A stretch of 64,000 nt of DNA, taken from Edolisoma coerulescens (taxonomy: Eukaryota > Chordata > Aves > Passeriformes > Campephagidae). Location: contig VWZW01004024.1 of assembly GCA_013397115.1 (NCBI GenBank), positions 62,504 through 126,503 on the forward strand, in the 5' to 3' direction. Position 1 is the stretch's first letter. Each line of letters starts with the position of its first letter. Shown in pieces: positions 12,908 through 25,800 of the stretch. A model generated the notes under the pieces. The model ran no database searches and had not been told where the DNA came from. It was given only the letters and a program-made list of their open reading frames with translations. Position numbers and translations under genes: made by a program.

Positions 12908-15900
12908 CCTGGCTTGGAGCTGCTGGGAGAGGCCGTGACTCGTTAGGGAACTCCTGTGCGAGTCACCGGTAAGTTTTGGAAGAAACCCATGGAATTGAAC
13001 AGCAACCTGTAGCAGAGGAAAACGGGCTGACTAAACCACAGTACGGATTATGGCGAGATGGACGTGTCCGGGAGGGCGGCTCTGGCAGAGGCTGTGCCTC
13101 GCGTCCCCGGAGCCGGTGGCCGCTGGGGGCTCTCCCAGCGGGGCCGTGTGACCAGGGACACGCCTCTGTGCTGGCCACAGGAGCTGCCTCAGCGCTGGGA
13201 AACTCCCCGAGGTGTGGGAGCAGCGGCGCACGTCCCACCCGCTGCTGTCTGAGCCAGGTCCGGGAGTGCCTCTTCCCCGCCGGGGCTGGGGGATGCCTCG
13301 GGTCATTTCCCCATCCCAACAACACAGCCTTGGCCACAAAGTACGCGTTGGGGATGGCCAGGACCAGAGCATCCATCCGTGAAGCACTGGAAATTCAAAC
13401 AACTGCTTATCTGGCTGCTGGAAGAGCTGGTAAACATTCATTAACCCCTTGCTGAGTACTGCCAGCCAGAGCTCTTGGCCTCAGCACTGCCACTGAGTAT
13501 GGCTGGGCCTCTCTCTGTTGTCAGCCTCTGTTGTGCTCCCAGGACAGGAATTCCTGCAGCCTCCTCGAGGACTGGAGAAGGCTGTGAAGCCACACTGGCT
13601 CAGCCCATGGGGCTGCTCCCTCCTGGCACAGCTCCCACACACGCTGTGATCCCGTTACCAGCTGCGGAGTAACCACAGCTTAGACCAGACACAGCCACAG
13701 AGCTGCCACAGAGGACGCATCATTTCAGGGGAAACTTTACAGTGCTGGGATCCCGGAGAAAAAGCCCTTTTGAGTCAGTCCCCACCAGGTACGAGCATCC
13801 CCCCAAAGAGCCTGGATCAGCCAGACGGAGTCTAGATGTCCCCACCTCTGCCATACCCACATACCAGTGCTTGCTAAGCTTGTTTCTCAACCACTGATAA
13901 GATGAGCAATATAAGAGTCAAAAAATTACAGATTACCCAATCTCCCAACTAGAGCCCCTAATTAACCCAAAACCCAATGGACTGTGGGGTTACCAGGGAG
14001 CAAATATTTGCATGGGATCCTCAAAAAGTGCTGCACATTTGTAGCAGGGGGTTTTCTTGCTTGCTCTTGGCCAAATTTCTCATGGAAAACCCCAGGACGA
14101 GGTGAGCTGGTGCAGTTTCCACAAAGTTCTGGGACTGAATTTGAGCCACCACTCACCCTGTGTCCCCTGAGCAGGGAACATCACTCTGCTGGCCAGGAAT
14201 AAAAGCTGGGGTGTGGTGCTTGGCACCCCAGGTAGGGAAAGCTGGAGGTGGCCACCCACAGGACACCTTCTGAGCAGGAGGAAAGAGAAGGTGCTGCTGT
14301 TTTACCTGCACAGCGATGGGGCAATGCTCGTCCACTGCACTCCAACAGGCCTGGCTGTAGAGTTATCTCCCAGAGATTTGGGCATTTTGGGGCTGACTTC
14401 TGGAGAGACACCTGAGCCTGGGGTACACCCTGGGCTTTCGCCTTTCAGCACTTTCCAGTGTTTGTTTGCTGCAGTGGCAAAGCGTTCTCTCCCATTCATC
14501 CCTATCTGCTCTATACAAAGGCTTCTTGTTTTCCCAAGTGTTGCCCTTTTTTTTTTTTTCACATGTGATTTAATTCACACAAACTCCTTCCTCTTCTGAC
14601 TATTGATCTTGGCTCCTTACTGGTTAAAATAAAGTAAATCTTTCATAAGCAGGTTCTGACAACGCAACTTTTGTTCCTTCCAGACACAATTTCCTGTTTA
14701 ATTTCCTGACTGTTTCTTACTTAGTAAAGGAAAAGCTGTAAATTGCAAGATTGCTTCAGAGACCTTCCTCTGACTTCAGATGAACCGTTAACCACTTGCA
14801 GGAGAGAATCCAGCAAACCAGCATAAAACTTGTAAAAAAATCCTCAGTTTCTTTTATTTCTTCTGCAATTCACACCAAAAGGAAAGCTGCGCAAAAAATA
14901 AAGGTTGGAATCATTTTCCTTGGGAAATCAAATGGGAGCAACTCCACCTCCAGCTGAGCTGGTAATTGCTCTTTCATCACTCAGCAAACTGTCTGTGACA
15001 CAGGGGCTGTGCCTCTGCGGTCCCAAGTGTGGACATCCCCCTGCACGGATGCTGATTCCCACTCCCACACTCCTTTAAATCCCGGGAGATGCCGAGAGAT
15101 GACCGTGGTCACAGTGGCCGGCAGATCCAACGGCAGATTCCCGCAGGCGGGGTCACCGGAGCGCTCTGTGCACAGAGCCTTGTTAGGGTTAATTAACCTT
15201 GTTAGGGTTAACGAACGTGGGCTGGCGCCGGGCAGCTCTTTGCAGGCAGGGACACGGTGACACCCGGCTGGGGCTGCATGACCTGGTGCAGGAGAGCCAC
15301 TGCTCAGATCTCCAGCCAGCAGCCCCAACCCTGTCCGAAAGAGCCCTGAAATCCGGCACAGGTGGCACAGTGCCACGGCTCCCAAAAGCACGGATGGGGC
15401 CAGGACCACCTGTGACAGCCCCTCGGGCAGCTCCTGGGGGGCACAGCCAGGTCCAGGTCTCCTCCACCTGGCTCTGAGCCCCCTCTTTAGTGGCTCAAAA
15501 CCTGGAAGTCAAAACTTCATGTAAGATGAAGAAAATTAATTGAGGTGGGAATGTCACTTTTGAAAACATTTGAATTTCAGTTTCTCATTTCACGTGGCTT
15601 CATTTAAATTTTAACTTTGCCTAGAAACAGGAGATAAAATGATTGCTTCAGCGGGGATGCCCAGGCAGGGTACAGCAGGGAGCTGCAGCATCTCCTGGCC
15701 CTGTCTGAGAACCACAGAGCCTCTGCATGACAGTAAACACTTTCCTACAGCCAGTGCTTGGGAATGGATGGAAAACGGCTTCCTGGAGAAGGGACCCACC
15801 TTATCCTAGCCTGGCTGGCAGGTGTTCCAGGCACAACCTTCAGCAGCACCTTGGCTCAGTGCTGTGACACCAGTGCAGAGCCCACTGTGTGCTGGAGAAG

Positions 15901-18900
15901 ACAAATGTGGTCAGCCACAGGGGAGCTTCTCTTGCCATCTGATGGGGCTGAGGGAATGGGGAAAGTCCAAAGGCTGCTGACAGCTGAGACATAGAGAATC
16001 AAAATTAATTCTTGCTCACATGCTAGAAATGTGGTGTGGGACCAGGGGCTTGCAGGTGGATGAACCATGGTGGGTGCTTCCCAACAGCTGCTGTCTGAGC
16101 CCCTCTGGGAAAAGAAAAATCAAATTTCACTGCAGAAACTGAGAAAGAGCAAAATTCATTATGACGGTGCAAAGATTTTTTTAGCCTTTATTTCTGGGAG
16201 GACAGCGTGGGCTGAAGCTTCCCCTTCCCTCTTCACCCTCTCACCCTGGGGTGAGAGGAAGGGCTGGGAAAGCACCTGGTGCAGCCCGGGGCTGGTTTCC
16301 TCTACGGCCATGTGCAAATCAAGGCCACAGTGGGGGATGTCACAGGCGCCTGGTCCAGCACGTCGGTGCATCCGTGGCTTTCTCAACACAAACCCAAACC
16401 TGAGACCCACCCCCCACACATCTCCGGGGCTGGAGGGCAGTCAGAGCCCTGGGCAGCAGTGCCAGGAACACGGGAGGGTGGCACAGCCCACACAGGAGCA
16501 TCAGCAGCTCTGCCAGATCCAAGTGGTGGGGATGAGGGACCCGAAGGGCTGACCAGGCACACACAGGGAATGCCACAGGCTCAGCCGCTTCCCTTCCCCT
16601 TCTTGCCGACTACTAAAATAAACTCAATTCCTGGCTGCATCCCCTCCGTGCCAGATATTTAAAAATAGGGAGAGGGGTAGGGGGTGCCTGGTAGCAGGAG
16701 TGTCACTCCTCAGGGACTCACGTGCTCACAGGGGAGCAGGCACGTCCTGCAGCGCCCAGCCAGGCATCCCCCTCCCTGTGTTCTGGGGTTGAACGAGCTC
16801 GTGTTGCAGGAAGAAGCACTGCATGTGCAAAACACTCCGCAGCCCCAACATCACACTGCTCTTACCGAGCACGTGGCCTCCTCCTTGGAGGCTCCAGGTA
16901 GATGTTCATGGGAAGAGGGCAGGGAGGGCTCCTGCGTGGATATCTCCTAGGAAATCACTGTGTTTCCAGGCTGAGGCCATGCTGTGTTTTAACAAAGGCT
17001 TCTTTACTAGGGAAATGGGAAGGTGAGCCCAGAGGGGGAGGATCCTCTCGCAGCGCACCAGGCTAAAACAGTGAGTTGCAACCTCTTTTTGACCCGTGCA
17101 CACCAAATTCTTCCCCACCTACACTTCCCATAAAAGCCAACAGTGTTTGCATACACGGTTTCATCCAATATCCCCCTCCCCATTTATAGACCAAAAATAC
17201 CCCCTGGGCAGACAGTAAAAACCTTTTTAGGAAACTCTGTGTCCCTTCATGCTTCTCACTGTGTCCCAGAGGTGCAGGGGTAGGGAAGTGGCTGCTGTAG
17301 GAGGCTCAGGGTGGGGGAGAGCTGGCACTGGGGAGCTGGCATGTAGCTCCAGCCACCACCACCCTGGGGGAACGTTGCTTTTATCCTCTGGGGAGTTGGG
17401 TTTTTCAGTGTTTTGCCACCTGCAGCTCTTGATGCCTTTTCACCAACTGTGGAAGAGTTGGCTCAGCACTTCACATCCCATCCCTACGCTTCAAATTTAG
17501 GGCTAAACAAAGAGGAACAGTGTGAGAAACCACTTGGCAAAGCTTTGTTTTGGAGCCCCAGCCCTGCTCTGCCAGGTCTTGGAGACATCCATGAGGACCA
17601 TAAGACCCTCCGTGTTCCCAAATCTGAGTTTTCACCTTCCAGCTTCCATGACAACCCACGCTCAGGTCCCACGGGCAGGTTTTATTATTTTACCCCAAGG
17701 TCTGGTTTCCTCCCTGCATCTCTGTGTCAGGGATGTGCCACATACGGCTGAAGGTTGAGCTGAGCTTACCTGAGCAGCTGAAGTTTGGACTCATCCCACC
17801 CTGGAGCACCCTGCAACTGGCAGAGCACATTGCTGACATCATTTTTGGCTGTAGTTTCCTAGAGATTTTCTTTTTTTAAAGCAGATTAATAAACAAAAAC
17901 ATCTTTACTAGGTGACAGCTTGACCCTCATGGAGTTTCCCTAGAAAACAGGCCCTGCTGATCCACTGCCCTGGAGCTGGCCAGGCCCTGGGCTGGGCAGG
18001 CTTGTCCCTCTTTGCAGAGCCCAGTGTGGGTGGTGGGCAGGGTGTTTTGCCAAAGGGCTGCAGCGATCCATGCTGACTGTCAGGGAATGCCAGGAGCGAG
18101 GGAGCTCAGTTTCACAGCCACCCCATGTGCTGTGTGTTCCAGAGGTCACATCCCTGCAAGCGTGTGCCTTTCCACATTACACCTCCCCTGACTCACATCC
18201 TCAGCCAGTTCCACAGCAGCCTTCCCACCTTTCTCCCCTTGAAACAGGCTCAGCAAATCCCAAGCCTCGCCCTGGCACACGCCAGTCTGGTGTGGGCTTC
18301 TCAGACACAATCCCAATTTCCTGGACTGCTCTGCCTGGCTCTGAGCAGGGTTTCTCCAGCAGCCTTGGTACCTCCTCAGCTCAGCTCAGGAAATCTGACC
18401 TGCACACAGGGAAGGGAGATGCCTGGGAGAGCAGGAGCAGCACCAGACTCCTCCATGTCCAGGCACTGCAGGGCTCCCAGGGCGACCAGCCCTGTCTGCC
18501 CCAGAATCCCCCCACAGGGCTTAGCCCAGCTGCAAGGCACTGGGCTGGTGTTGTCCCAGTCCGTGCTGGGGACTGAATCCAAACAATCCTTAAACAGGTG
18601 GTTGCAGGAGAGCAGACACAGCCTGTGTCATGGGGCCTTTTAAGGCAGGAGATGATCTCTGGACATGGAAAAATGCAGCAGCTGGAGTTGCACCAACCTC
18701 CCCCCCTCCCTGAAAAACATTCCTGCAGAGGGAGGGTTTGGCTCCAGGGTCAAAGGGGAAGGCTGGGGGATGGCTTGGCAGAGAAACAAGGCCCAAGAGT
18801 CCATAGCTGTGCTGTGACATTCCTGTGGGGTGACACGCAGGGATGCAGGGGAAGAGCCCTGGCTGAGGGACAGGGAGAGGTGCAGGATCCATCCTCATCC

Positions 18901-21698
18901 ATGTAGCTTCAGGCCAGCTCAGACCCTTAGCAGAGTGTGCTGCTTAGTTATTTTGAAGCCTATTTCTGCAGCACAAGTGATGGTCCCATCCCGAGGGGAA
19001 TCAGACACACATGGAGGCAGCTCTGAGCCAGTGATGGAGGTGCAGTGCCTGTGCTACTTTGATATTCAAATATCTCCAGTGGAGGTCTAGATCAATCCCA
19101 GCTATTTCGGTCCCAGCCTGTCACCTTTTCTAGCCTTCCTTCCAAACAGCTTTAGCAGTGTGTTCAAACATTCAGAGCCAGCAGACACTAAACAAATCTG
19201 CAGTGGTGTCCCTTTGCTAAGGGCAGGGCAGAGCCAAGCCTCAGCATACCCAGAGTTTGTAGTGCCTTGGCATCCAGCTCCTCATTCGTGCATTTCAGCA
19301 GAGGGGCTCGAAGCACTCACCCTCCTACAGCCTCTCCAGAGGCCACTGGCATTTAGGGACACCTAATTGTGAGGTGAGGAAGCTCTTGTGGGAGGGAACC
19401 CAGAGGGGGAATTCAGATGCTCAAAAAGGACTTTTGCATTTTTGACCTTAGCTATTGCTTATCCCTGCCAGGAATGCTCCCAGGAGGGTGAGGGATGACT
19501 CCATGGCACATGGTCCCCTCTGAGCAGCAGGGCCGGCCCGTGACGGTGACGTGGTGGGTCCCGTGGTGGGTCCCGCAGGGACAGCTGTGCAGGCAGGAGA
19601 GTCACTGCCCGGCGGCAAAGTCTGGGCCACCTGGGCAGGGCTGAGCTGCCCTTTGCACCGTGGGCGGTGCGATCACACGTGGCAGAACACAGGCTGTCCC
19701 CTCCCAGGGACACAGTGCCAGCACAGCAGTGGCAGCTGCTTCGCCCCAGACTCTGTTGGGGTCTCCCAGGCACCAGGTGGGTGCCAGGCCCTGTGGGTCT
19801 TGGCACTGGGCTGGCACTGCCAAGGGTGCAGAGCCAGCGCCAGAGTGATCCCCTTGTCCGGGTGGGCGCCCCGTGGAGGGCTCCAGCTGCTGTGCTGGCA
19901 TCTCCCAGAGAGGTTTTGCTTTGCTGCCACGATGGCTGGCATCACTCAGCATGGCTCAGGAGCACTGTGAGTCACTGACCAACCCCAGTCTCCCACCTCT
20001 CCCTGCCTCCAAAGGGCACTTTACTGGCCCACTGCAGAGGAGATTTCAAGGGGCACAAGAAGTAACCCTCACCTCTATTCTCTCCACTCCACTGGGGTTT
20101 CTACATGGACCTGACCACGTGGAAGAAGCCTCATACCCCAGCCCAGCCTGCTCTTCTTGGTCCCCAAAGCATCATAGATGTGCACAAGAGCTCAGGGCCA
20201 GGTCAAACCAAACCTGCTGTCACTGCTCACAGCAAGAGCACAGCATTGCCCTGCCCATGCCCATGGGAGGTGGCATTCCTCTTCTGTGGTGGTCGTGGCA
20301 CTTCTCAGAGCAGCAGGAGTGGCACACTGCCCTCCCAGCTTTCCTCTTGCATGCCCCGACTTTACTCCATGACTGTGGGAGAAGGACATTTCATTCAAAA
20401 TCTCAAGTTCCCAGGCCCCGGGCACCAAGGCAATGCCAGCAATCACAGGAGCTGGCAGCACTCCCTGTCCCTGTGGGCACTGGCTCGTGCACATGGAAGC
20501 ATGTGCATGGCTCTGTGCAAAGTGTGGGGCTGGGGGCTTTTAGGGAGGGCAGCTAAAACTGAGTCCAGCTCCATCCTGGCTTGGAGCCTGCTGGCATCGC
20601 CCCTTGGCACGGGGTGCCTGCTCAGGGTGAGCAGCGGCTCCTGCCCTGCCGAGCAAGTGCAGTGATATGGGGCTGGGAGGTGGCGCATTTTAGGTGTGGC
20701 TCAGCCTGAGGGCCCCCCCAAAGGCACACCAGCAGTGTGGGCATTACCTGCCGCTCTGCACGTAGCTGGATGAGGTGGGATCTGTTTGGAGAGTCTCCTG
20801 TGGCAGGCACTGGGGTGAAAACAACCGACGGCTCTTTCGCCTGCTGCCGCTGTGACAGGAGGGCCATGAATGCCCCTTCCTGCAGCACAAACAGGGCACT
20901 GTTCGGGGCTGCTTTGCCCTGGGCCAAGGCCTCTCGGGTGAGGCCAAAGTAAGCAGCTCATCAGCAGCAAGCACCTCTCCGGGGCTGGGAAGGCTCTGAT
21001 CTGAGCACAAGCAAACACAGACGTAGGGAAAACACCTCTGGCCTCTGTGAAACCTCCCCTAATCCCTTAATATGCCCCTGTCCCCTTGCTGCACATGCCG
21101 AGTCCCTTTGGATTGGAGATGGGCAGCATAGGAGATGGATGTCCCTGCAGAGCTGCACCTCTCCAGCCCTGCTTCCCTCCTCCTGCTCCACTCTCGAGCA
21201 GGGCAGGACTGAGCTGTGAGCAGGCAGGAGCTGCAGGGGAAGGGTGCCCTGTACTCGTAGCATCACACCCACATTCCTGACCTGGCTGCTGGAGCCCGGT
21301 TTGGCTAGAAAAGCAAGTGCCTCGCTGACCGGGACAGGGAACGGGGCTTGCAGCATGGGCTGAGGTTATGCTCCCAGCAGCAAGGCTGGGCACGCACCGG
21401 GATATCCAACCAAGCACAGAGAGGACCTGGCTAAATCCCATCGACCCGGCTGTGCCCTTCTCGGCGGCTGCGTTTGGGCTGCAGGGACACAGCCAGTCGT
21501 CACGGTGCGGGACCATGCCAGGAGCATCCCTCCTTCCCGCCAGGCCGGCCGGTTTGTGGGGCCAGGCAGAAGCGAGGCAGCCCCCAGCACTCCCTGGCAG
21601 CAGCCTGCGTGTAGGACAAGGACCTGCGGCTGTCGGGATGAGCAGATCCCAGCACGGAGCCGGGGTGTCCCCTGAACCCACCCCCAGAAGCTGCCGAA
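12908..21698. other. SUCO-PIGC intergenic spacer, no supported gene
   Basis: About 8.8 kb of moderately GC-rich sequence between two divergently transcribed genes. Open frames of up to about 230 codons occur on both strands, often overlapping on opposite strands, with no recognisable domain, no codon pattern like PIGC's and no splice-consistent chain I can defend. In mammals C1orf105 lies near here, opposite to PIGC; I found no recognisable exon of it. Minor features are a duplicated 'ccttgttagggttaa' motif (15,178-15,213), a T-run near 14,548-14,561 and a short tandem duplication near 19,552-19,575 ('gtggtgggtccc' twice). Confidence 0.55.
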
Positions 21699-21699
21699 G

Positions 21700-22780
21700 C
21701 TCACACGGAGCGGGGAGCGCAGCCCGGGGCGGGGGTGACCCCTCTCAGGCGTGGCGATGCCCGGCACTGGGACCGGGCCGCGGCTCCCGGCCGGGAGGTG
21801 GCGGCCGCGAGCGCCCCGGCGTCCCTTGCGCCACCTCCGGCACCGGGGGAGGCGCGGCCGGGCCGGGGCCGCGGAGCCTCTTCGCCCGCCCCGGGGCGAT
21901 GGAGCCGGTCCCCGGGCGGCGGTGGCAGAAGGTGCTGTACGAGCGACAGCCTTTCCCCGATAACTACGTGGACCAGCGGTTCCTGGAGGAGCTGCGGAAG
22001 AACGTGCACGCCCGGCAGTACCGGTACCAGGCCGTCGTCTTCCAGTCGGGAGCGGTGGTGCAGCAGCTGTGCAGCGTCTGCGTCTTCGTGCTCACCTGGT
22101 GGTACATGGACGCTGGGGTGCTGAGCCCGCAGGGGCTTTTCGGGGCGGCTCTGGTGTCCTCCCTGCTCGGCTACGTCCTGTTTGACGCCGTGGACGGCGG
22201 GGCCGGGCGCTGGGAGAGCGGGCGGACGCGCTGGGCTGACCTCAAGAGCACGCTGGTGTTCACCGCCTTCACCTACGGCTTCTCGCCGGTGCTGAAGACG
22301 CTGACCGAGTCCATCAGCACGGACACCATCTACGCCATGTCGGCCCTCATGCTCCTGGGTCACCTCATCTTCTTCGACTACGGCGCCAACGCTGCCATCG
22401 TGTCCAGCACGCTGTCCCTCAACATGGCCATCTTCGCTTCGGTGTGCCTGGCCTCGCGCCTGCCTCGCTCCCTGCACGCCTTCGTCATGGTCACCTTCGC
22501 CATGCAGATCTTCGCCCTGTGGCCCATGCTGCAGAAGAAGCTGAAGGCCCGGACGCCCCGGTGCTACGTGGGGGTGACGGTGCTGTTTGCGCTGGCAGCG
22601 CTGGCAGGGCTGGCCACGGTCTCCAGCGTGGGTGCCGTGCTCTTCGCCTCCCTGCTGCTCGCTATCTCCTGCCTCTGCCCCTACTGCCTCATCCGCCTCC
22701 AGCTGCTCAAGGACAACATCCACGGGCCATGGGACGAGGCTGAAATCAAGGAGGACCTCTCCAGGTTCCTCATGTAGGCC
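21700..22780 (+). promoter_or_regulatory. PIGC: CpG island covering the PIGC 5' region and coding sequence
   Basis: CpG density rises sharply from about 21,700, peaks just before the PIGC start codon (runs such as 'gcggccgcgagcgccccggcg' around 21,801-21,821) and stays high through the coding sequence. No TATA box is seen. The frame of PIGC is open upstream for about 177 codons, but that stretch has no similarity to PIGC, so I treat it as 5'UTR or promoter rather than coding. Confidence 0.65.
21899..22777 (+). CDS. PIGC: PIGC, phosphatidylinositol N-acetylglucosaminyltransferase subunit C
   Basis: An uninterrupted 292-residue frame closely resembles vertebrate PIGC (human about 297 residues). 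Hallmarks are WQKVLYERQPFPDNYVD at residues 9-25, FTYGFSPVLKTLTES at 124-138, FFDYGANAAIVSSTLSLNMA at 158-177 and the C-terminal IHGPWDEAEIKEDLSRF at 274-290. PIGC (yeast GPI2 family) is a multi-pass ER membrane subunit of the GPI-GlcNAc transferase, which makes GlcNAc-PI, the first step of GPI-anchor synthesis. Hydrophobic segments lie near residues 55-70, 78-97, 117-134, 143-159, 164-187, 192-210, 222-240 and 241-265. The chosen ATG has G at -3 and +4 and puts the conserved WQKVLYERQ at the expected distance. The first eight residues (MEPVPGRR) differ from the mammalian start. The coding sequence lacks introns, as in mammals, where the gene is also single-exon in its coding part. Confidence 0.97.
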   Translation: MEPVPGRRWQKVLYERQPFPDNYVDQRFLEELRKNVHARQYRYQAVVFQSGAVVQQLCSVCVFVLTWWYMDAGVLSPQGLFGAALVSSLLGYVLFDAVDGGAGRWESGRTRWADLKSTLVFTAFTYGFSPVLKTLTESISTDTIYAMSALMLLGHLIFFDYGANAAIVSSTLSLNMAIFASVCLASRLPRSLHAFVMVTFAMQIFALWPMLQKKLKARTPRCYVGVTVLFALAALAGLATVSSVGAVLFASLLLAISCLCPYCLIRLQLLKDNIHGPWDEAEIKEDLSRFLM

Positions 22781-22860
22781 TGGCCCAGGGGGACCCGCTG
22801 CTGTGAGCAGTGCAAAGGTCCTGGCTGGGGGACAGCCCTATGTGGGAGGACTCCTGAGCC

Positions 22861-22866
22861 AATAAA
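22861..22866 (+). terminator. PIGC: PIGC polyadenylation signal AATAAA
   Basis: A canonical AATAAA occurs 83 bases after the PIGC stop codon and is followed by GT/T-rich sequence ('acttttgtgttcccctcag', about 22,891-22,909). It would give a very short 3'UTR. Longer isoforms using later signals are possible. Confidence 0.75.
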
Positions 22867-22879
22867 GTCTCTCACACAG

Positions 22880-25800
22880 CAACAAGGACCACTTTTGTGT
22901 TCCCCTCAGTACCTGTTTCCAGACATGACTTGCATGGGCTTGGTGAAGGAAGGAGCTGAGCCCTGCAGCACAGGGGTGCAGGCAGGCGGGGAGGTGTCTG
23001 CTCTGACCATGCAGACCCATACTTGCATTTGCAGCTCAGGGTACAGGGGATGTATCCCCTAAGCCACTTGGAAACGCGCGTCTGGCTCAGCTGTGCCCCA
23101 CGGCGATGCCCATGGAGTCCTCAGCCCCAGGACCCTCAGTGTGTGCCAGGGACTGCCAGCACTTCCCGGGGAGGGCTGGAGGGGCAAGGGGTGGGTGCTG
23201 ATGGACCTGCAGGGCTGAGGACGAGGGCGCCTGGGCTGGGGGCAGAGCCCTGCTCACCTACACTCCTGCCGTTTTTGCTGCCAGAATAGCCTCGCGTCAC
23301 TGCCAGACACCACCACATCCCTAGATCCTTTGGGAGATGGGGCATGAGAGGGCATCACAGCTTCCTCTTGTCTCTGAACTCTTTCCAGAGGCAGATCTGG
23401 CCTTGCTGCAGGGCCAGACCCCGAGCCAGAGGGATGGAGTTCAGCACAGTCGCCCTGGGTGCACACCCAGCTGCTGGGGAGATGCCAGGCTGCGGGGCCA
23501 GCGGCCGGGCCCATGGAGGTCCCATCCGACACCGTCTGTCCGGTGTCCGTCTGTCCGGCACCGCTCACACCACAACAGAGGGCGCTCCCGGCAAACGAGT
23601 CCCGCTGGAGGCCTGGCCAGGACAGCCAGCCCCGGTGCCTGGACGGCCTCCCTGGCGCTTTCCCTTTCCCTGTTCCCATCCCTCGGCAACCCCAGCCCTG
23701 CTCCGGCCAGCCCGGGGAGCAAAGCCCTCCAGAGCCGGCACCACAAGAGGTAAGGGATGCACACACCTGCCCCAGCCCCATCTCACAGGGCTGCATTTGG
23801 CATCACTCGGGTGCTTATGAAACTTTTCTCTTTTGGAAAAGCTGCAGGAGTGCTCGATTTTCCCCATCCCAGCGAGCAGTCGCTTTTCACGCACTCCTTG
23901 GGCTTTATCGGAAATGAGCAACCCCCGGAGGAGTCCCCAACACCTCCAGTGCTTTGTTACTGCTCTTGCCAAGTGTTAAATGTTGCTGTTGTCGTCACGG
24001 TAACGACTACAGCTCATTTTGCTTTTAATTAAAACCCGCAGAAGTTTGGAGCCCGTGCTCAGGTCTCGCAGGGAGCAGAGTAGCCAGATGCTCAGAGTCA
24101 AGATGACATTTTTTAGCTCTGCAGAAAGGAGACTGTTTTTTCACAGGGAGGTTTCCCAGAAAGCTGCTCAGTGACCAGAATGTCCCATCTGACACTGAGC
24201 TAATGCCAATGTAACGCCGCCATCCCAAGCAGATTCATAGAGCCCACTGGTACAGGGGCAAGGCTGGAATGTAAATCAAAAATAAATCAAATCGCATGTG
24301 CTTGGCCCCTGTCTATCACAGCAGAGGCTACAAGAAAGCAGAGTTTCTGTCGCACCCACTCCTCTACAGAGAAATATTTCCCCCAAAAATACTCTTCCCA
24401 AATTCACACCGTCAAAACCAGCTCTGGGTTAGGAAAACTGCAAGCACTGACCACTCAAACATTTCAGGTGGTGGAGACGGGCACAGGCTGCCACCATCCC
24501 CTCAGCTAGAGCAGGGATCTGTGCAGATCACCCGTGCAGATCCGGGGACTTTGATGGCAGCAGGCTCCATCCACCTAGCTCCAGGTGGATGCAGACTGTG
24601 TCCCACCCTGCTGCAGGCAGCCTCAGCCCTGCCTACAGCCTCAGACCTCTCTGCTCTGCCCAGCTCCCTCCCTTAATCTCCTTAGAATCAGAGTCATAGA
24701 ATTGTAGGATTAGATTAGAACAGCCTCAGTCCTTGCCCAGAGAGCCCCTGGGGAAAGACTTAGCCCTCCCCTCACTTGCCCACAAAAATACCCTGCCCAC
24801 CCTAACCTGGAAAGTGAAAACAGAAACCCAGAGCCTGGATGCACAAAGAGACCTTGAAGGAAGGAAGAATGCAAAAGGGAGCCAGGGAGAGGAGAGGAGG
24901 AGACACAAAGGGCAGGCAGGGTTTCCCTAGGACTTCCCTGACCTTCTGAAGACACATGCTCTGCAATGCTGTTGCTATTTAAGCTGCTGTATAAATGGCC
25001 ATTATTAGTATGTCTGCATGCCTGAGGTCAGAATATCCTCTACAGAACAGGATTTTGCCATAACTCTACACCTATCCAGTAAGGCTGGATGCCCTTTGGA
25101 CATTTGCTAAGCAAACCCACACTGAGACCCAAGAAATGGGTCCTTGGCTGATGATGCAACAAACACTTCACCAACCAACCCTAAGGAGTTAAATGTTCTT
25201 TTGCATAATAGATTTCTTTCCCTTAAGGTTCAGTCCACTGAGATCAGTCCTTCAATGGGACATTTTCTTTTGGTTTGAAGCTGGCCAAATGTGAGTCGTT
25301 GTAGAGTGGCTGGGGATAACCCTTGCTCCTGGGGGAGCTGCTGACACGTGCCGGCTGGAATCTCCATCTCCCGTCTCTGCTGCAGGGAAAGGCCAGTGTC
25401 AGCCACCCACACCGTGCTGTCAGGGGGCCATGTCCCTCCCCATGGGGGAGACTGGATCTGGGAAGCCTGCAAAGAGCAGAGCTTGAGTCTTTGATTGGGA
25501 AACCAAAATGGGATTTTGGTCCTAACCCATCCACTGAAGAGCAGCCTTGGACACAATGTCACTGGTGCAGCACCCTTGTCCTTCTCCACCTGGCCACAGA
25601 GCAAACACCAGGGCAGGCTGGAAACAGCACAGACGAGGTTAAACAGCTTCTTCAAAAAGTCACCCTGTGAGCTAATGCCAAAGAACGTGCCAGGGTTTCC
25701 CAGCACACCAGCTCCTGTGCCTTTCTCCCTAAGAGACTTTAGAAATGGCTACCATACACCCATGAATTTGGAGTCCTATTTTCAACAGTATTTTTTACCA

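Noticed and set aside
13031..13455. Overlapping frames of about 136-159 codons on both strands
   Set aside because: GC-rich sequence with few stops. Opposing frames overlap almost completely, no conserved motif is visible and no splice context supports either.
19873..20556. 227-codon plus-strand frame
   Set aside because: Low-complexity residue mix (Ser, Pro, Gln, His) typical of non-coding GC-rich DNA; overlapped by other frames on both strands and no family resemblance.
21067..21681. 204-codon minus-strand frame upstream of PIGC
   Set aside because: No domain, opposite to open frames on the plus strand, and lies in the PIGC promoter region.
21701..22723. 340-codon open frame antisense to PIGC
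   Set aside because: It mirrors the PIGC coding sequence; high third-position GC in PIGC removes stops on the opposite strand. The peptide is His/Gln/Gly-rich with no domain.
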